Source: Vibrio pomeroyi (GTDB lineage: Bacteria > Pseudomonadota > Gammaproteobacteria > Enterobacterales > Vibrionaceae). From it: DNA of 64,000 nucleotides. Both the position numbers and the translations under genes were made by a program. The stretch is from contig NZ_AP025507.1 in the NCBI RefSeq assembly GCF_024347595.1, positions 1,426,001 through 1,490,000 of the forward strand, in the 5' to 3' direction. This document shows positions 52,264 through 61,713 of this stretch, piece after piece. Each line of letters begins with the position of its first letter. Within the stretch, counting starts at the first letter, position 1. The notes below the pieces were generated by a model, which saw nothing but the letters and a program-made list of their open reading frames with translations, was not told the DNA's origin and ran no database searches.

Positions 52264-52617
52264 AGGTCCCTCATTATTTTCTTACTTCCTGTCTATTCAT
52301 TTCATTGTTGCATGAAGCGCTTTGTTGATTAAAGAGCACACACAGAAATAAAGCGTGCTCCCTGTAGCAAAACGAGAAAAGTTGTTTCCTATTGGAAATT
52401 TTTGTTGAAAATTGATTTTATCGGAGCTATGTTATCGACTTGTTAGATGAAGAGATGCTACTTCAGCTTGTAGCAAATGATAGTTTTAACATTTGTAAGA
52501 GCTGTTTTTTACCCGAACTTTTGGGAACCAATTCGTGCTGCATTGACCCTACAACGATCGCTTAGACGCTGTAAGAGTATATTTAAAACGCAATTAACGT
52601 TTATCTGTACCTATATA
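52264..52617. other. Divergent promoter region between regulator and glyA
   Basis: About 350 AT-rich bases, plus the PurR-like site beyond. It carries the promoters of the regulator and of glyA-gcvHP. No glycine-riboswitch signatures and no convincing ORF seen. A stretch ACGCAATTAACGTTTA (52588-52603) resembles a distorted PurR site. Confidence 0.5.
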
Positions 52618-52633
52618 GCGCAAACGATACCGA
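52618..52633 (+). promoter_or_regulatory. Weak PurR-like site before glyA
   Basis: GCGCAAACGATACCGA keeps the CGCAAACG core and matches PurR consensus at 11 of 16 positions, 70 bases before glyA, which is a PurR target in E. coli. Tentative. Confidence 0.45.
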
Positions 52634-52703
52634 TGCAGAAATCAACGTAAGACCTAATGGACTATAAAAACAATCACCATTAGCTTAATGAAAGGTCTCG
52701 ACA

Positions 52704-53996
52704 ATGAACGCTTACCAAAACCATAGCTTAGACAGTTTTTTCTCTACGAACCTATCTGCGACTGACGACGCAGTATTTGCTGGAATCCAAGCAGAGAACA
52801 CTCGTCAAAACGAACAAATCGAACTTATTGCTTCTGAGAACATCGTATCTAAAGCAGTAATGCAAGCTCAAGGCACCTGCCTAACCAACAAATACGCTGA
52901 AGGCTACCCAGGCCGTCGTTACTACGGTGGTTGTGAGCACGTAGATACAGTAGAAGCTATCGCAATCGAACGCGCTAAGCAGTTGTTCAAATGTGAATAC
53001 GTAAACGTACAGCCTCACTCTGGCGCTCAAGCAAACGGCGCAGTTAAACTTGCCCTACTTCAACCTGGCGACACTATCCTAGGTATGTCTCTTGACGCTG
53101 GTGGTCACCTTACACACGGTGCACGCCCTGCAATGTCTGGTAAATGGTTCAACGCAGTTCAATACGGCGTAGACCGCGACACTCTTGAAATCGATTACGA
53201 AGCGGTTCGCGCTTTAGCGATCGAAAGCCAACCTAAAATGATTATTGCTGGTGGTAGTGCTATCCCACGCGTTATTGATTTCGCTAAGTTCCGTGAAATC
53301 GCTGACGAAGTTGGCGCAATCCTAATGGTTGATATGGCACACATCGCGGGTCTTATCGCGACAGGTGCTCACCCTAGCCCACTACCACATGCACACGTTG
53401 TTACAACAACAACACACAAAACACTTCGTGGCCCACGCGGCGGCATGATTCTGACTAACCACGAAGACATCAACAAAAAGATCAACTCTGCAGTGTTCCC
53501 TGGCCTACAAGGCGGCCCATTAATGCACGTTATCGCGGCTAAAGCAGTGGCGTTTGGCGAAGCACTTGGCCCAGAATTTAATACTTATATTGATTCAGTG
53601 ATCGACAACGCAAAAGTTCTTGCTGAAGTGTTGCAAACTCGCGGTTGTGACATTGTGACTGGCGGAACAGACACGCACCTAATGCTGGTTGACCTTCGTC
53701 CTAAGGGCTTGAAAGGTAACGTAACTGAAGAAGCGTTAGAGCGTGCAGGGATCACATGTAACAAAAATGGTATACCATTCGATTCAGAGAAGCCTATGAT
53801 TACTTCTGGCATTCGTTTAGGTACGCCAGCTGGAACCAGTCGTGGTTTTGGCACTGAAGAATTCAAACTTATCGGTGAATGGATCGGCGATGTACTTGAT
53901 GGCTTAGTTGAAAGCCCTGAAGGCAACGCTGAAGTTGAGCAACGTGTTCGCAAGCAAGTTAAAGAGCTTTGCAAGCGCTTCCCTCTTTACCGTTAG
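52704..53996 (+). CDS. glyA: Serine hydroxymethyltransferase
   Basis: A 430-residue PLP enzyme converting glycine plus 5,10-methylene-THF to serine and back. Motifs: [14 protein letters not shown] near residue 40, [13 protein letters not shown], and the PLP-lysine block [17 protein letters not shown] (about Lys240). The N-terminal part is about 15 residues longer than E. coli GlyA, as in the chromosome 2 type of Vibrio. AAAGG lies before the ATG. First gene of glyA-gcvH-gcvP, with 51 and 89 bases between genes. In this setting it removes the methylene group made by glycine cleavage. Confidence 0.96.
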   Translation: MNAYQNHSLDSFFSTNLSATDDAVFAGIQAENTRQNEQIELIASENIVSKAVMQAQGTCLTNKYAEGYPGRRYYGGCEHVDTVEAIAIERAKQLFKCEYVNVQPHSGAQANGAVKLALLQPGDTILGMSLDAGGHLTHGARPAMSGKWFNAVQYGVDRDTLEIDYEAVRALAIESQPKMIIAGGSAIPRVIDFAKFREIADEVGAILMVDMAHIAGLIATGAHPSPLPHAHVVTTTTHKTLRGPRGGMILTNHEDINKKINSAVFPGLQGGPLMHVIAAKAVAFGEALGPEFNTYIDSVIDNAKVLAEVLQTRGCDIVTGGTDTHLMLVDLRPKGLKGNVTEEALERAGITCNKNGIPFDSEKPMITSGIRLGTPAGTSRGFGTEEFKLIGEWIGDVLDGLVESPEGNAEVEQRVRKQVKELCKRFPLYR

Positions 53997-54047
53997 ACCG
54001 TTTTTAAGATTTAAATTAAAACCTCATAAATTTTTGGAGAATAAGCA

Positions 54048-54428
54048 ATGGACAATACACTAAAGTTTGCAGACAGCCACGAGTGGGTAAAAGACAACGG
54101 TGACGGTACTGTAACTATCGGTATTTCTGAGCACGCTCAAGAGATGCTAGGTGACGTTGTGTTTGTTGACCTGCCTGACACTGACGACGAAATCGAAGCT
54201 GGCGAAAGCTTCTCTCTAGTTGAGTCAGTGAAAGCTGCTTCTGATATCTACGCACCAATCTCTGGCGAAATCGTAGAAATCAACGAAGAATTAGAAGATA
54301 GCCCAGAGCTAATCAACGAAGAACCTTATGAAGGTGGCTGGATTGTTAAAGTGAAGATGTCTGATGCGTCTGAACTAGACAACCTTAAAGATGCGGAAGA
54401 ATACCTAAGCTCTATCGAAGAAGACTAA
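54048..54428 (+). CDS. gcvH: Glycine cleavage system H protein
   Basis: A 126-residue lipoyl carrier protein. The lipoylation site is in [18 protein letters not shown] (about Lys62), the standard motif, with [33 protein letters not shown] before it. It shuttles the aminomethyl group from GcvP to GcvT. GGAG is found 8 bases before the ATG. Strongly acidic, as usual. A hairpin with weak T run lies between it and gcvP and may lower gcvP expression relative to gcvH. Confidence 0.97.
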   Translation: MDNTLKFADSHEWVKDNGDGTVTIGISEHAQEMLGDVVFVDLPDTDDEIEAGESFSLVESVKAASDIYAPISGEIVEINEELEDSPELINEEPYEGGWIVKVKMSDASELDNLKDAEEYLSSIEED

Positions 54429-54448
54429 TAGGTAACCTCATTACGATA

Positions 54449-54476
54449 AAGCTGCTCTTTTGAGCAGCTTAATTTT
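54449..54476 (+). terminator. Intra-operon hairpin between gcvH and gcvP
   Basis: Perfect 9-bp stem AAGCTGCTC / GAGCAGCTT with loop TTTT, followed by AATTTTA. The T tract is broken, so it probably acts as a partial terminator or stability element that sets the H:P protein ratio. Confidence 0.65.
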
Positions 54477-54517
54477 AGGGGCTAGCTCACGGCTCCAGAG
54501 AGAAAGTAGAACATATC

Positions 54518-57397
54518 ATGACTGAATTACTTCAAAGCCAATTACTGAAAGACCTGGGTACTCAAAACGAGTTTGTTGCTCGTCATAACGGCCCAAATAA
54601 AGCAGACCAGCAAAAAATGCTTGAAGCGATTAACGCGACTAGCCTAGACGCACTGATCGACGAAACGGTTCCTGCACAAATCCGTCTTGAAAAACCAATG
54701 ACACTTGCTGCGCCACTGAGCGAAATGGACATGCTGACCTCTCTTAAAGAGATCGCTAACCTAAACCAAGTGAAACGTACTTTCATTGGCCAAGGCTACT
54801 ACAACACATTCACTCCAAACGTTATTTTACGTAACGTTTTGGAGAACCCAGGCTGGTACACAGCTTACACACCATACCAACCAGAGATTTCACAAGGTCG
54901 TCTTGAAGCTCTACTAAATTACCAACAAATGGTAATGGACCTAACAGGTATGGAAATCGCAAACGCATCACTTCTTGATGAAGCGACAGCGGCTGGCGAG
55001 GCTATGACACTGTGTAAGCGTGCTGGTAAAAGCAAGAGCAAAGTATTCTTCGTTGCTGACGATGTTCACCCTCAAACGCTAGAAGTTGTTAAAACTCGTG
55101 CTGAGTACATCGGTTTTGAAGTAATGGTTGGCGCTCTTGAAACACTTCCAGAGCAAGACGTATTTGGTGCGTTAGTTCAATACCCTGGCACAACAGGCGA
55201 AGTTCGTGATCTAACAGACATCATTGCGAAGGCTCAAGCAAACAAAACTCTAGTAACCGTTGCTACTGACCTACTCGCTTCTGCCCTACTTAAACCTGCA
55301 GGCGAAATGGGCGCAGACGTAGTAATCGGCTCAGCTCAGCGTTTCGGTGTTCCTATGGGTTACGGCGGTCCACACGCTGCATTCATGGGTACTCGTGAAA
55401 AGCATAAGCGTACAATGCCAGGTCGTGTAATCGGTGTATCTATCGATACTCACGGTAACCAAGCGCTACGTATGGCAATGCAGACTCGTGAGCAACACAT
55501 CCGCCGCGAGAAAGCGACATCAAACATCTGTACAGCTCAAGCACTTCTAGCAAACATGGCGTCTTTCTACGCGGTTTACCACGGTGCAGAAGGCCTACGT
55601 ACTATTGCTCGTCGTACACACCACATGACAGCTATCCTAGCGGCTGGCCTGACTAAAGCGGGTTACGAGCTAACGAACAACAGTTTCTTTGATACCATCA
55701 CAATCAACTCTGAAGAGAAAACAGATGCACTGTACGCGAAAGCGCAAGCAGCAGACATCAACCTTCGCCTTCTTAAAGGTAAGATCGGTATCAGCTTAGA
55801 TGAAACAACAACGATCGACGACGTGAATGCCCTATTCGCAATCTTCGACGTGAAAGAAGACGTTCAAGCACTCTCTTCTGACATTGCATCAAACGAGTTT
55901 GCAGCAATTCCAGAAAACTGCCGTCGTGAATCAGAGTTCCTAACTCACCCAGTATTCAACACGCACCACAGCGAAACGCAAATGATGCGTTACCTAAAAC
56001 AGCTTGAGAACAAAGACTTCTCACTAACGCACGGCATGATCCCACTGGGCAGCTGTACGATGAAGCTGAACGCTGCTGCTGAGATGATTCCAGTAACATG
56101 GCCTGAGTTTGGTTCAATTCACCCATTCGCACCTCTTGATCAAGCAGCGGGTTACACAGCACTAGCGAAAGATCTTAAAGAAAAGCTATGTGAAATCACC
56201 GGTTACGACGATTTCTCACTACAGCCTAACTCTGGTGCATCTGGCGAATACGCGGGTCTAATCGCGATTCAACGTTACCACGCAAGCCGCGGTGAAGCTC
56301 ACCGTAACGTTTGTCTGATTCCAAGCTCAGCGCACGGTACTAACCCTGCAACAGCATCAATGGTTTCAATGAAGGTAGTGGTTGTTAAGTGTGATGAAGA
56401 TGGCAACATCGACATGACTGACCTAGCAGCGAAGATCGAGAAGCACAAAGAAAACCTATCAAGCATCATGATCACTTACCCTTCTACGCACGGCGTATAC
56501 GAAGAGCAAGTGAAAGAAGTGTGTGAACAAGTACACGCAGCGGGCGGTCAGGTTTACCTAGACGGCGCGAACATGAACGCTCAAGTTGGCCTAACTTCAC
56601 CTGGCTTCATCGGTTCAGACGTATCTCACTTGAACCTACACAAAACATTCTGTATCCCACACGGTGGTGGCGGTCCGGGTATGGGTCCTATCGGCGTTAA
56701 ATCGCACCTAGCACCTTTCCTACCAGGTCACATCGAAAACGGTGTACAAGGTTCTGACTACGCGGTATCAGCAGCAGATTTAGGTAGTGCTTCAATCCTA
56801 CCTATCTCTTGGGCTTACATCGCAATGATGGGCGAACCTGGCCTAACAGACGCAACGAAAGTAGCGATTCTAAACGCGAACTACGTGATGGAAAAACTAC
56901 GTCCTCACTACCCTGTTCTTTACCGTGGCACTAACGGCCGCGTAGCACACGAATGTATTATCGATATTCGCCCGCTTAAAGAAGACACAGGCATCAGCGA
57001 AGAAGATATTGCTAAGCGTCTAATGGACTTCGGTTTCCACGCGCCGACTATGTCTTTCCCAGTAGCTGGCACACTAATGGTAGAGCCAACTGAATCTGAA
57101 GACTTAGAAGAACTAGACCGTTTCTGTGAAGCGATGATCGCAATCCGCCACGAAATGGCAGCTGTGAAAGCCGGTGAATGGCCATTAGACAACAACCCTC
57201 TAGTGAACGCACCGCACACACAAGTTGACCTTTCAGGCGCAGAATGGGATCGCCCTTACTCTCGCGAACTGGCTTGCTTCCCATCGAAAGCAACGAAGAA
57301 CTCGAAGTACTGGCCAACAGTTAACCGTGTAGACAACGTATACGGCGACCGTAACCTAATCTGTTCTTGCCCAAGCATCGATAACTACGAAGACTAA
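54518..57397 (+). CDS. gcvP: Glycine dehydrogenase (decarboxylating), P protein
   Basis: A 959-residue PLP enzyme, the fused homodimeric type made of two related halves (about residues 1-450 and 480-940). The C-terminal half carries the PLP Lys in [24 protein letters not shown] (about residue 709); the glycine-rich loop is intact. It decarboxylates glycine and loads the aminomethyl group on lipoyl-GcvH. Length and order match gammaproteobacterial GcvP. The nearest Shine-Dalgarno-like stretch (GAGAGAAAG) is rather far upstream. Last large gene of glyA-gcvHP, ending at a good terminator. Confidence 0.97.
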   Translation: MTELLQSQLLKDLGTQNEFVARHNGPNKADQQKMLEAINATSLDALIDETVPAQIRLEKPMTLAAPLSEMDMLTSLKEIANLNQVKRTFIGQGYYNTFTPNVILRNVLENPGWYTAYTPYQPEISQGRLEALLNYQQMVMDLTGMEIANASLLDEATAAGEAMTLCKRAGKSKSKVFFVADDVHPQTLEVVKTRAEYIGFEVMVGALETLPEQDVFGALVQYPGTTGEVRDLTDIIAKAQANKTLVTVATDLLASALLKPAGEMGADVVIGSAQRFGVPMGYGGPHAAFMGTREKHKRTMPGRVIGVSIDTHGNQALRMAMQTREQHIRREKATSNICTAQALLANMASFYAVYHGAEGLRTIARRTHHMTAILAAGLTKAGYELTNNSFFDTITINSEEKTDALYAKAQAADINLRLLKGKIGISLDETTTIDDVNALFAIFDVKEDVQALSSDIASNEFAAIPENCRRESEFLTHPVFNTHHSETQMMRYLKQLENKDFSLTHGMIPLGSCTMKLNAAAEMIPVTWPEFGSIHPFAPLDQAAGYTALAKDLKEKLCEITGYDDFSLQPNSGASGEYAGLIAIQRYHASRGEAHRNVCLIPSSAHGTNPATASMVSMKVVVVKCDEDGNIDMTDLAAKIEKHKENLSSIMITYPSTHGVYEEQVKEVCEQVHAAGGQVYLDGANMNAQVGLTSPGFIGSDVSHLNLHKTFCIPHGGGGPGMGPIGVKSHLAPFLPGHIENGVQGSDYAVSAADLGSASILPISWAYIAMMGEPGLTDATKVAILNANYVMEKLRPHYPVLYRGTNGRVAHECIIDIRPLKEDTGISEEDIAKRLMDFGFHAPTMSFPVAGTLMVEPTESEDLEELDRFCEAMIAIRHEMAAVKAGEWPLDNNPLVNAPHTQVDLSGAEWDRPYSRELACFPSKATKNSKYWPTVNRVDNVYGDRNLICSCPSIDNYED

Positions 57398-57429
57398 TTC
57401 GTAGCGGCGCTAAGCAGCGAAACATAACA

Positions 57430-57458
57430 AAGGCGAGCCAAATGGTTCGCCTTTTTGT
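57430..57458 (+). terminator. Intrinsic terminator of the glyA-gcvHP operon
   Basis: 10-bp stem AAGGCGAGCC / GGTTCGCCTT (one G-T pair) with loop AAAT, followed by TTTG and more T, about 35 bases after gcvP. Confidence 0.9.
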
Positions 57459-57550
57459 TTTCTAAAATTCAAGGTCAACAAATGCATTGACCTTACCGTA
57501 AGGGAAAGGTTTAAGGTGAAATGAATCCAGTGATGAATGAGGAAACAATT

Positions 57551-57658
57551 ATGGGATGTTGCAATAAAGCGCCAAAAGGTGGAGCCCCTCTTGGCTTACT
57601 TCTAAAAGTCACGCTTGGGATTGGGCTTTTCGTGTTTCTGCTGGCTCTGTGGCAGTAG
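57551..57658 (+). CDS. Predicted 35-residue Cys-rich membrane protein (smORF)
   Basis: ATG at 57551 with GAGGA 8 bases upstream opens a 35-codon frame starting MGCCNKAPKGGAPLG and ending LLALWQ before TAG; the frame is open further to an upstream ATG at 57521. The Cys-Cys start is followed by a basic, glycine-rich turn and one hydrophobic segment of about 20 residues, fitting a single-pass inner-membrane protein. It lies beyond the gcvP terminator, so it has its own promoter. No family recognised. The paired cysteines and clear ribosome site make it better than a chance ORF. Confidence 0.65.
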   Translation: MGCCNKAPKGGAPLGLLLKVTLGIGLFVFLLALWQ

Positions 57659-57757
57659 GAAGCTCATACAGCCCTAGGGGGAAACTAAGAAGTGATGGTT
57701 AAGTAAGGGTTAGATAGCGCCAAGTTGATATTGGCGCCATAGTCGTTTGTTATATGC

Positions 57758-58972
57758 TTACTTCACCCGTGCCCTTTCGTACCATTGGTCAAATTGGTCG
57801 ATGACCCTGTTGTGATAGAAAGTTTTACTAATACTTTTAGGGTTGTCCGGATCTAATCGGCGCAATTTACAGTACCTTTCACCTTCAGCTTTTAACGTCC
57901 TCATTTGGTCATGAAAGACTTTATTTTGCTTAAAGTTCGTATAGCGTGCCTTGATTATTTCTAGCAGCTCGTAGTAATCGTGTGGATAGTTTTTCAGAGC
58001 ATCTTCTTCGGAAAGAACAATTTCCGGAGCATCAGGATCATTAGTTAGACGCACTTGTAACGCTTCATCATTTGTCGTTTTTACCAGCTTAGTATGAAGT
58101 TTCAACGATATAGCAAAGTTTGCATCTTTGTCATGCTCATGGTCTTTCTCGATATCTTTCAGATACTTCAGGAGGTTTGACTTAACCTCACTGTCCACGC
58201 TAAAACTAGCAACATCTGAAAGATGGAAAAATGATACAGGCATAAGGTAGAAGTTGTACCGACTAAAGTCATGGTTGAACCAGTTCATAGCAAGAGTCAT
58301 GAAGTTTTTCAGTGAAGCTGTACCAATTTCTTGGATATTAGTGCTCAATTCAAGATCACCGCAGACAAAATGCACTGAATCATCTCGGATGTTCATTAAC
58401 AATCGAATGTTATCTCCGACTACGTTTGGGATAGAACCATTAGCTAATAAACGATTCAGGGCAACGCCCAATGAAATCGTTTTAGGGTTACCACTTGGGG
58501 ATATTACAACTTGCGCCTTGTTAAAAATATGGATGGACTCAGGATTGTCACCAGCATCTTTTACCAACTTTGACTTTAAAAGAAGCTCCCATGCATTTGT
58601 CATTAGAATTGAGAAAGTCTCTTCTCGATGCTGAAAATTAGGTTTGTTGTATATTTCTATCGCTGAAATACACGCCGAGATAGCCTTTTCTAACATAATC
58701 TGGTGAAGGTACTTATCTACTTCATCTTTTTGGCTTTGGTGTTGGCGAAAAGTAGTTGAGTTGAAAGTTGTGATAACTTCTGTGACCTTATAACCATTGT
58801 TCTTTCGCTCCAGCAATGAAACCCATTTTTTACGTAAATACGTTTTTACTGTAGATACGCTCCAACCTGTCTTTTCAGCTAAGTCATCTAACGTGAACTC
58901 GTGTCCAGATTGAAAACTCTCAAGGAAGAATGTATAAGCCTTGTCTACTTGCAACCATTTTTTCTCTGACAT
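57758..58972 (-). CDS. DUF3644 family protein with N-terminal helix-turn-helix
   Basis: 404 residues from ATG 58972 behind TAGGTAGGT; a 7-codon extension to 58993 has no ribosome site. The N-terminal winged-helix-like domain (FTLDDLAEKTGWSVSTVKTYLRKKW, about residues 29-55) is followed by a DUF3644-type body (HREETFSILMTNAWELLLKSKLV, about residues 115-137). A block NIRDDSVHF (about residue 195) has the R-x4-H form of HEPN ribonuclease motifs. DUF3644 proteins occur in mobile and defence neighbourhoods. It is a singleton, more AT-rich than the gcv genes beside it, and no antitoxin gene is visible. A defence or abortive-infection role is inferred. Confidence 0.7.
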   Translation of the reverse strand: MSEKKWLQVDKAYTFFLESFQSGHEFTLDDLAEKTGWSVSTVKTYLRKKWVSLLERKNNGYKVTEVITTFNSTTFRQHQSQKDEVDKYLHQIMLEKAISACISAIEIYNKPNFQHREETFSILMTNAWELLLKSKLVKDAGDNPESIHIFNKAQVVISPSGNPKTISLGVALNRLLANGSIPNVVGDNIRLLMNIRDDSVHFVCGDLELSTNIQEIGTASLKNFMTLAMNWFNHDFSRYNFYLMPVSFFHLSDVASFSVDSEVKSNLLKYLKDIEKDHEHDKDANFAISLKLHTKLVKTTNDEALQVRLTNDPDAPEIVLSEEDALKNYPHDYYELLEIIKARYTNFKQNKVFHDQMRTLKAEGERYCKLRRLDPDNPKSISKTFYHNRVIDQFDQWYERARVK

Positions 58973-59254
58973 AAACCTACCTACTAACTGCATATAATAG
59001 TTCTTAGACTGAAAAACTCTGCATTTAAATACAGAATTTTTCTATCTAGTTTCTTATGCCACCAATTGTACTAGCCTTTGTCTTTCCATAACAATCACTT
59101 ATACCGTTAGCTTAGTGATTAGCGTGGCAAATATAGAATTTTCTGGTCAAGTATGTTTTCCTATAAATCATGAACTTACGTGCGTTAGAGCTGTGTTTTA
59201 ACCATCAGAACCCTTGACTGTCTCCAAGCTAATTGAACTCTATAAATCCAAAGC
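58973..59254. other. Divergent region between DUF3644 and MATE genes
   Basis: AT-rich bases with no gene seen. It carries the DUF3644 promoter. Confidence 0.45.
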
Positions 59255-59283
59255 TTGACCCTATACGGTAAGGTGTTTATATT
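59255..59283 (+). promoter_or_regulatory. Sigma-70-type promoter of the MATE gene
   Basis: TTGACC, 17 bases, TATATT: a near-ideal -35/-10 pair ending 86 bases before the start codon. The spacer holds an imperfect dyad ACC-N11-GGT, which could be an operator. The leader after it has a GCCCG / CGGGC stem. Confidence 0.7.
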
Positions 59284-59369
59284 GTCGCCCGCCCAACGGG
59301 GCACATCCTAAAATGCACACCGGCCATCCTGCCATCATTCGTGTATTTATATTGGTGTTGTGAACTTCC

Positions 59370-60752
59370 ATGCTAACGAAATTTCGTCCTTTTACTCGTG
59401 AATCGGGTGCGCTTATGCACCTTTCGATTCCAATCATTTTGACTCAAATAGCTACCCAAGCGATGGGATTTGTCGATACGACAATGGCTGGCCAAGTAAG
59501 CCCTGCCGATCTCGCCGCTATTGCACTTGGCACCAGCCTTTGGATTCCTGTGCTGCTGCTACTGCGTGGCGTGATTATGGCGTTAACACCTGTTGTCGCT
59601 TATCACCGTGGCGCACGTGACTTTCAAAGTATCTCTGTTGAATTCTTCCAGATGGTTTGGTTGGCATTGATTGCTAGCGTATTACTTATCGCTTACTTGG
59701 TGAGTGCGAAACCGATCTTAGAATGGATTGGCGTAGCCGCTGAGATCATTCCTATTGGCAGTGATTATGCGTTTGCCCTAGCCTTTGGTGTACCGGGTAT
59801 TGCCCTGTTCTACACCTTGAACGGCTTCTGTGAAGGTATGAACAACACCAAAGTACCAATGATCATTTCTGTGGTTGGTTTGTTGGTGAATATTCCGGTC
59901 AACTACGTGCTTATTTACGGTAAGTTCGGCTTCCCTGAAATGGGCGCTGTGGGTTGTGGCTGGGCGACAAGCTTAGTGTATTGGCTAATGTCGGGAATGC
60001 TCTATTCCTACATTAAAGGTCATCACCACTACAAAACCATCATCAGCTTTGCAGACGCTAAGCCAAAAGCAAAAGAGATGCTTCACCTTCTAAGGTTAGG
60101 TTTACCTATCGGTATGAACATCGCGGTATGTGGCAGCATCTTTGCGGTAATCGCATTGATGATTGGCCGTATTGGTGCAGAGAACGTGGCAGCCGCACAA
60201 ATTGCACTTAACATATCGAGCCTAACTTACGTGATTCCGATGAGTATCTCTTTTGGTATTACGATTCGTGTTGGGCACGCTTTGGGTGAAAAAGATGAAC
60301 TTGGCGCGATTGAACGCAGTAAAGTCGGTATCTTGGTTGCAGCGTTGATTTCATTGCTTTCAGTAGCGATGTTCCTGCTGTTCCCTGAGTGGATCATTAG
60401 GCTTTACACCACCGACCTTACAATAAGCGCGACAGCAGCGGTATTGTTGACCTTTACGGCGATGTACCAATTCAGCGATGCATTGCAAACGTCTGCTAAC
60501 GGTGCACTGCGTGGCTATAAAGACACTAAGATCCCGATGATCTTAGCTATCGCTTCATACTGGGGCTTAGCACTACCACTGGGCATGGTATTAGGCTTAA
60601 CAGACCACATTGTTCCTGCAATGGGTGAAGAAGGCTTTTGGATTGGTATTCTGACGGGCTTGAGTGTGTCAGCGGCTCTGATGTTACTTCGTTTGCGATA
60701 CGTGATTAAGAAGCGTGACTTGCCATCAGCAAGTGCTCCATTGGCAAACTAA
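59370..60752 (+). CDS. MATE-family multidrug efflux transporter, NorM-like
   Basis: A 460-residue inner-membrane protein with about 12 hydrophobic segments in two related halves. Residues at TM1 (LSIPIILTQIATQAMGFVDTTMAGQVSPADLAAIALG) carry the Asp/Gln pattern of NorM-type cation-coupled exporters, and the conserved Glu is in FCEGMNNTK. Vibrio NorM proteins expel fluoroquinolones, dyes and other cations with Na+ or H+. The ATG has no strong ribosome site. Single gene with a near-consensus promoter and bidirectional terminator. Confidence 0.9.
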   Translation: MLTKFRPFTRESGALMHLSIPIILTQIATQAMGFVDTTMAGQVSPADLAAIALGTSLWIPVLLLLRGVIMALTPVVAYHRGARDFQSISVEFFQMVWLALIASVLLIAYLVSAKPILEWIGVAAEIIPIGSDYAFALAFGVPGIALFYTLNGFCEGMNNTKVPMIISVVGLLVNIPVNYVLIYGKFGFPEMGAVGCGWATSLVYWLMSGMLYSYIKGHHHYKTIISFADAKPKAKEMLHLLRLGLPIGMNIAVCGSIFAVIALMIGRIGAENVAAAQIALNISSLTYVIPMSISFGITIRVGHALGEKDELGAIERSKVGILVAALISLLSVAMFLLFPEWIIRLYTTDLTISATAAVLLTFTAMYQFSDALQTSANGALRGYKDTKIPMILAIASYWGLALPLGMVLGLTDHIVPAMGEEGFWIGILTGLSVSAALMLLRLRYVIKKRDLPSASAPLAN

Positions 60753-60773
60753 GACAAATCATCAAGATAATAC

Positions 60774-60815
60774 AAAAAAGCGCGTTATTGCTACTCGGCA
60801 ATAACGCGCTTTTTT
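60774..60815. terminator. Bidirectional intrinsic terminator
   Basis: 17-bp stem AAAAAAGCGCGTTATTG / CAATAACGCGCTTTTTT with an 8-nt loop, separating the converging MATE and pseudopilin genes. Confidence 0.93.
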
Positions 60816-60847
60816 ATTCTGTCTCTAAAATCTAATGATGAGTTCGC

Positions 60848-61414
60848 TTAACAGTTGTTGTTAACAATACGGACTGTACATTCACATCCTTCATCAGGAC
60901 ATTGGCTGCCATTTGTTCGGCCAAAAGAGTCATAAAGAACAAAGCAACCTTGGCGCGTTTCTAGATCCGCGTCAGTTATGTTCGTACTATCTAATTCGGC
61001 TTGGGTAAAGTCGTAGTCATACCCGATCACAGTGTGCCGATTACCAAAATCAGAAGTTAGGCTGTCATCATCTGATAAGGTCATAAAGTCGATCATCGTT
61101 AATTTGTCGCCCGACTCGCCTCGGCTCTCTGGGCAAAGGGTTCCCCAATCAACCTCAACACTACCAATACCAAAATCGATCACATAGTTGCTCTGATCAC
61201 CTGGATTTGATGCATCTGGATTAAGTCCAGCGATAATAGCTTTAGAGGTTACTTGTGTGATCACCCCTTCCATCGCGCCAGCAACACCTTCAAGTACTGC
61301 TTCTCTCGCTGACTCTTGGATATTAAGAAACCTCGGGGCTGCCGTAACGGCTAAAACACCGAGTATCACGATGACAACGATTAATTCCATTAACGTAAAG
61401 CCGTTTTTCTTCAT
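60848..61414 (-). CDS. Prepilin-type pseudopilin (MSHA/type II secretion-like)
   Basis: 188 residues from ATG 61414; the track to 61456 adds 14 residues that would break the short leader. It starts MKKNG then FTLMELIVVIVILGVLAVTAAPRFLNIQ: a type IV prepilin peptidase site after Gly5, Glu at +5, and the N-terminal hydrophobic helix. The mature domain has four to six cysteines, with a C-terminal loop CPDEGCECTVRIVNNNC. No pilus or secretion genes adjoin, so it is a lone minor pilin or pseudopilin that must use a machine coded elsewhere. Confidence 0.85.
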   Translation of the reverse strand: MKKNGFTLMELIVVIVILGVLAVTAAPRFLNIQESAREAVLEGVAGAMEGVITQVTSKAIIAGLNPDASNPGDQSNYVIDFGIGSVEVDWGTLCPESRGESGDKLTMIDFMTLSDDDSLTSDFGNRHTVIGYDYDFTQAELDSTNITDADLETRQGCFVLYDSFGRTNGSQCPDEGCECTVRIVNNNC

Positions 61415-61713
61415 AACACCCACATCAGCTGACAACTTAAAGATTCGATAACTCAATGAATTATTAGTAACTATACATCGCGATTAGGATTCATAAAACT
61501 CCTCCCACTTCGCCTCAAATAGCCTATATGGGACAATTTATAGAACCCTCAACTCATATCATTAACTGGAAGTGTTGTCACATAAGGCTTGAACGATTGT
61601 TGTCCCAACAATACAACAACATAAACGAGAGCAAGACACTGATAAAGTTTAATCTATTTCTTTGAGCTAACGCATAAATGAAAATGGTGGTTAATTGGTG
61701 TTAACGTTCTTCA

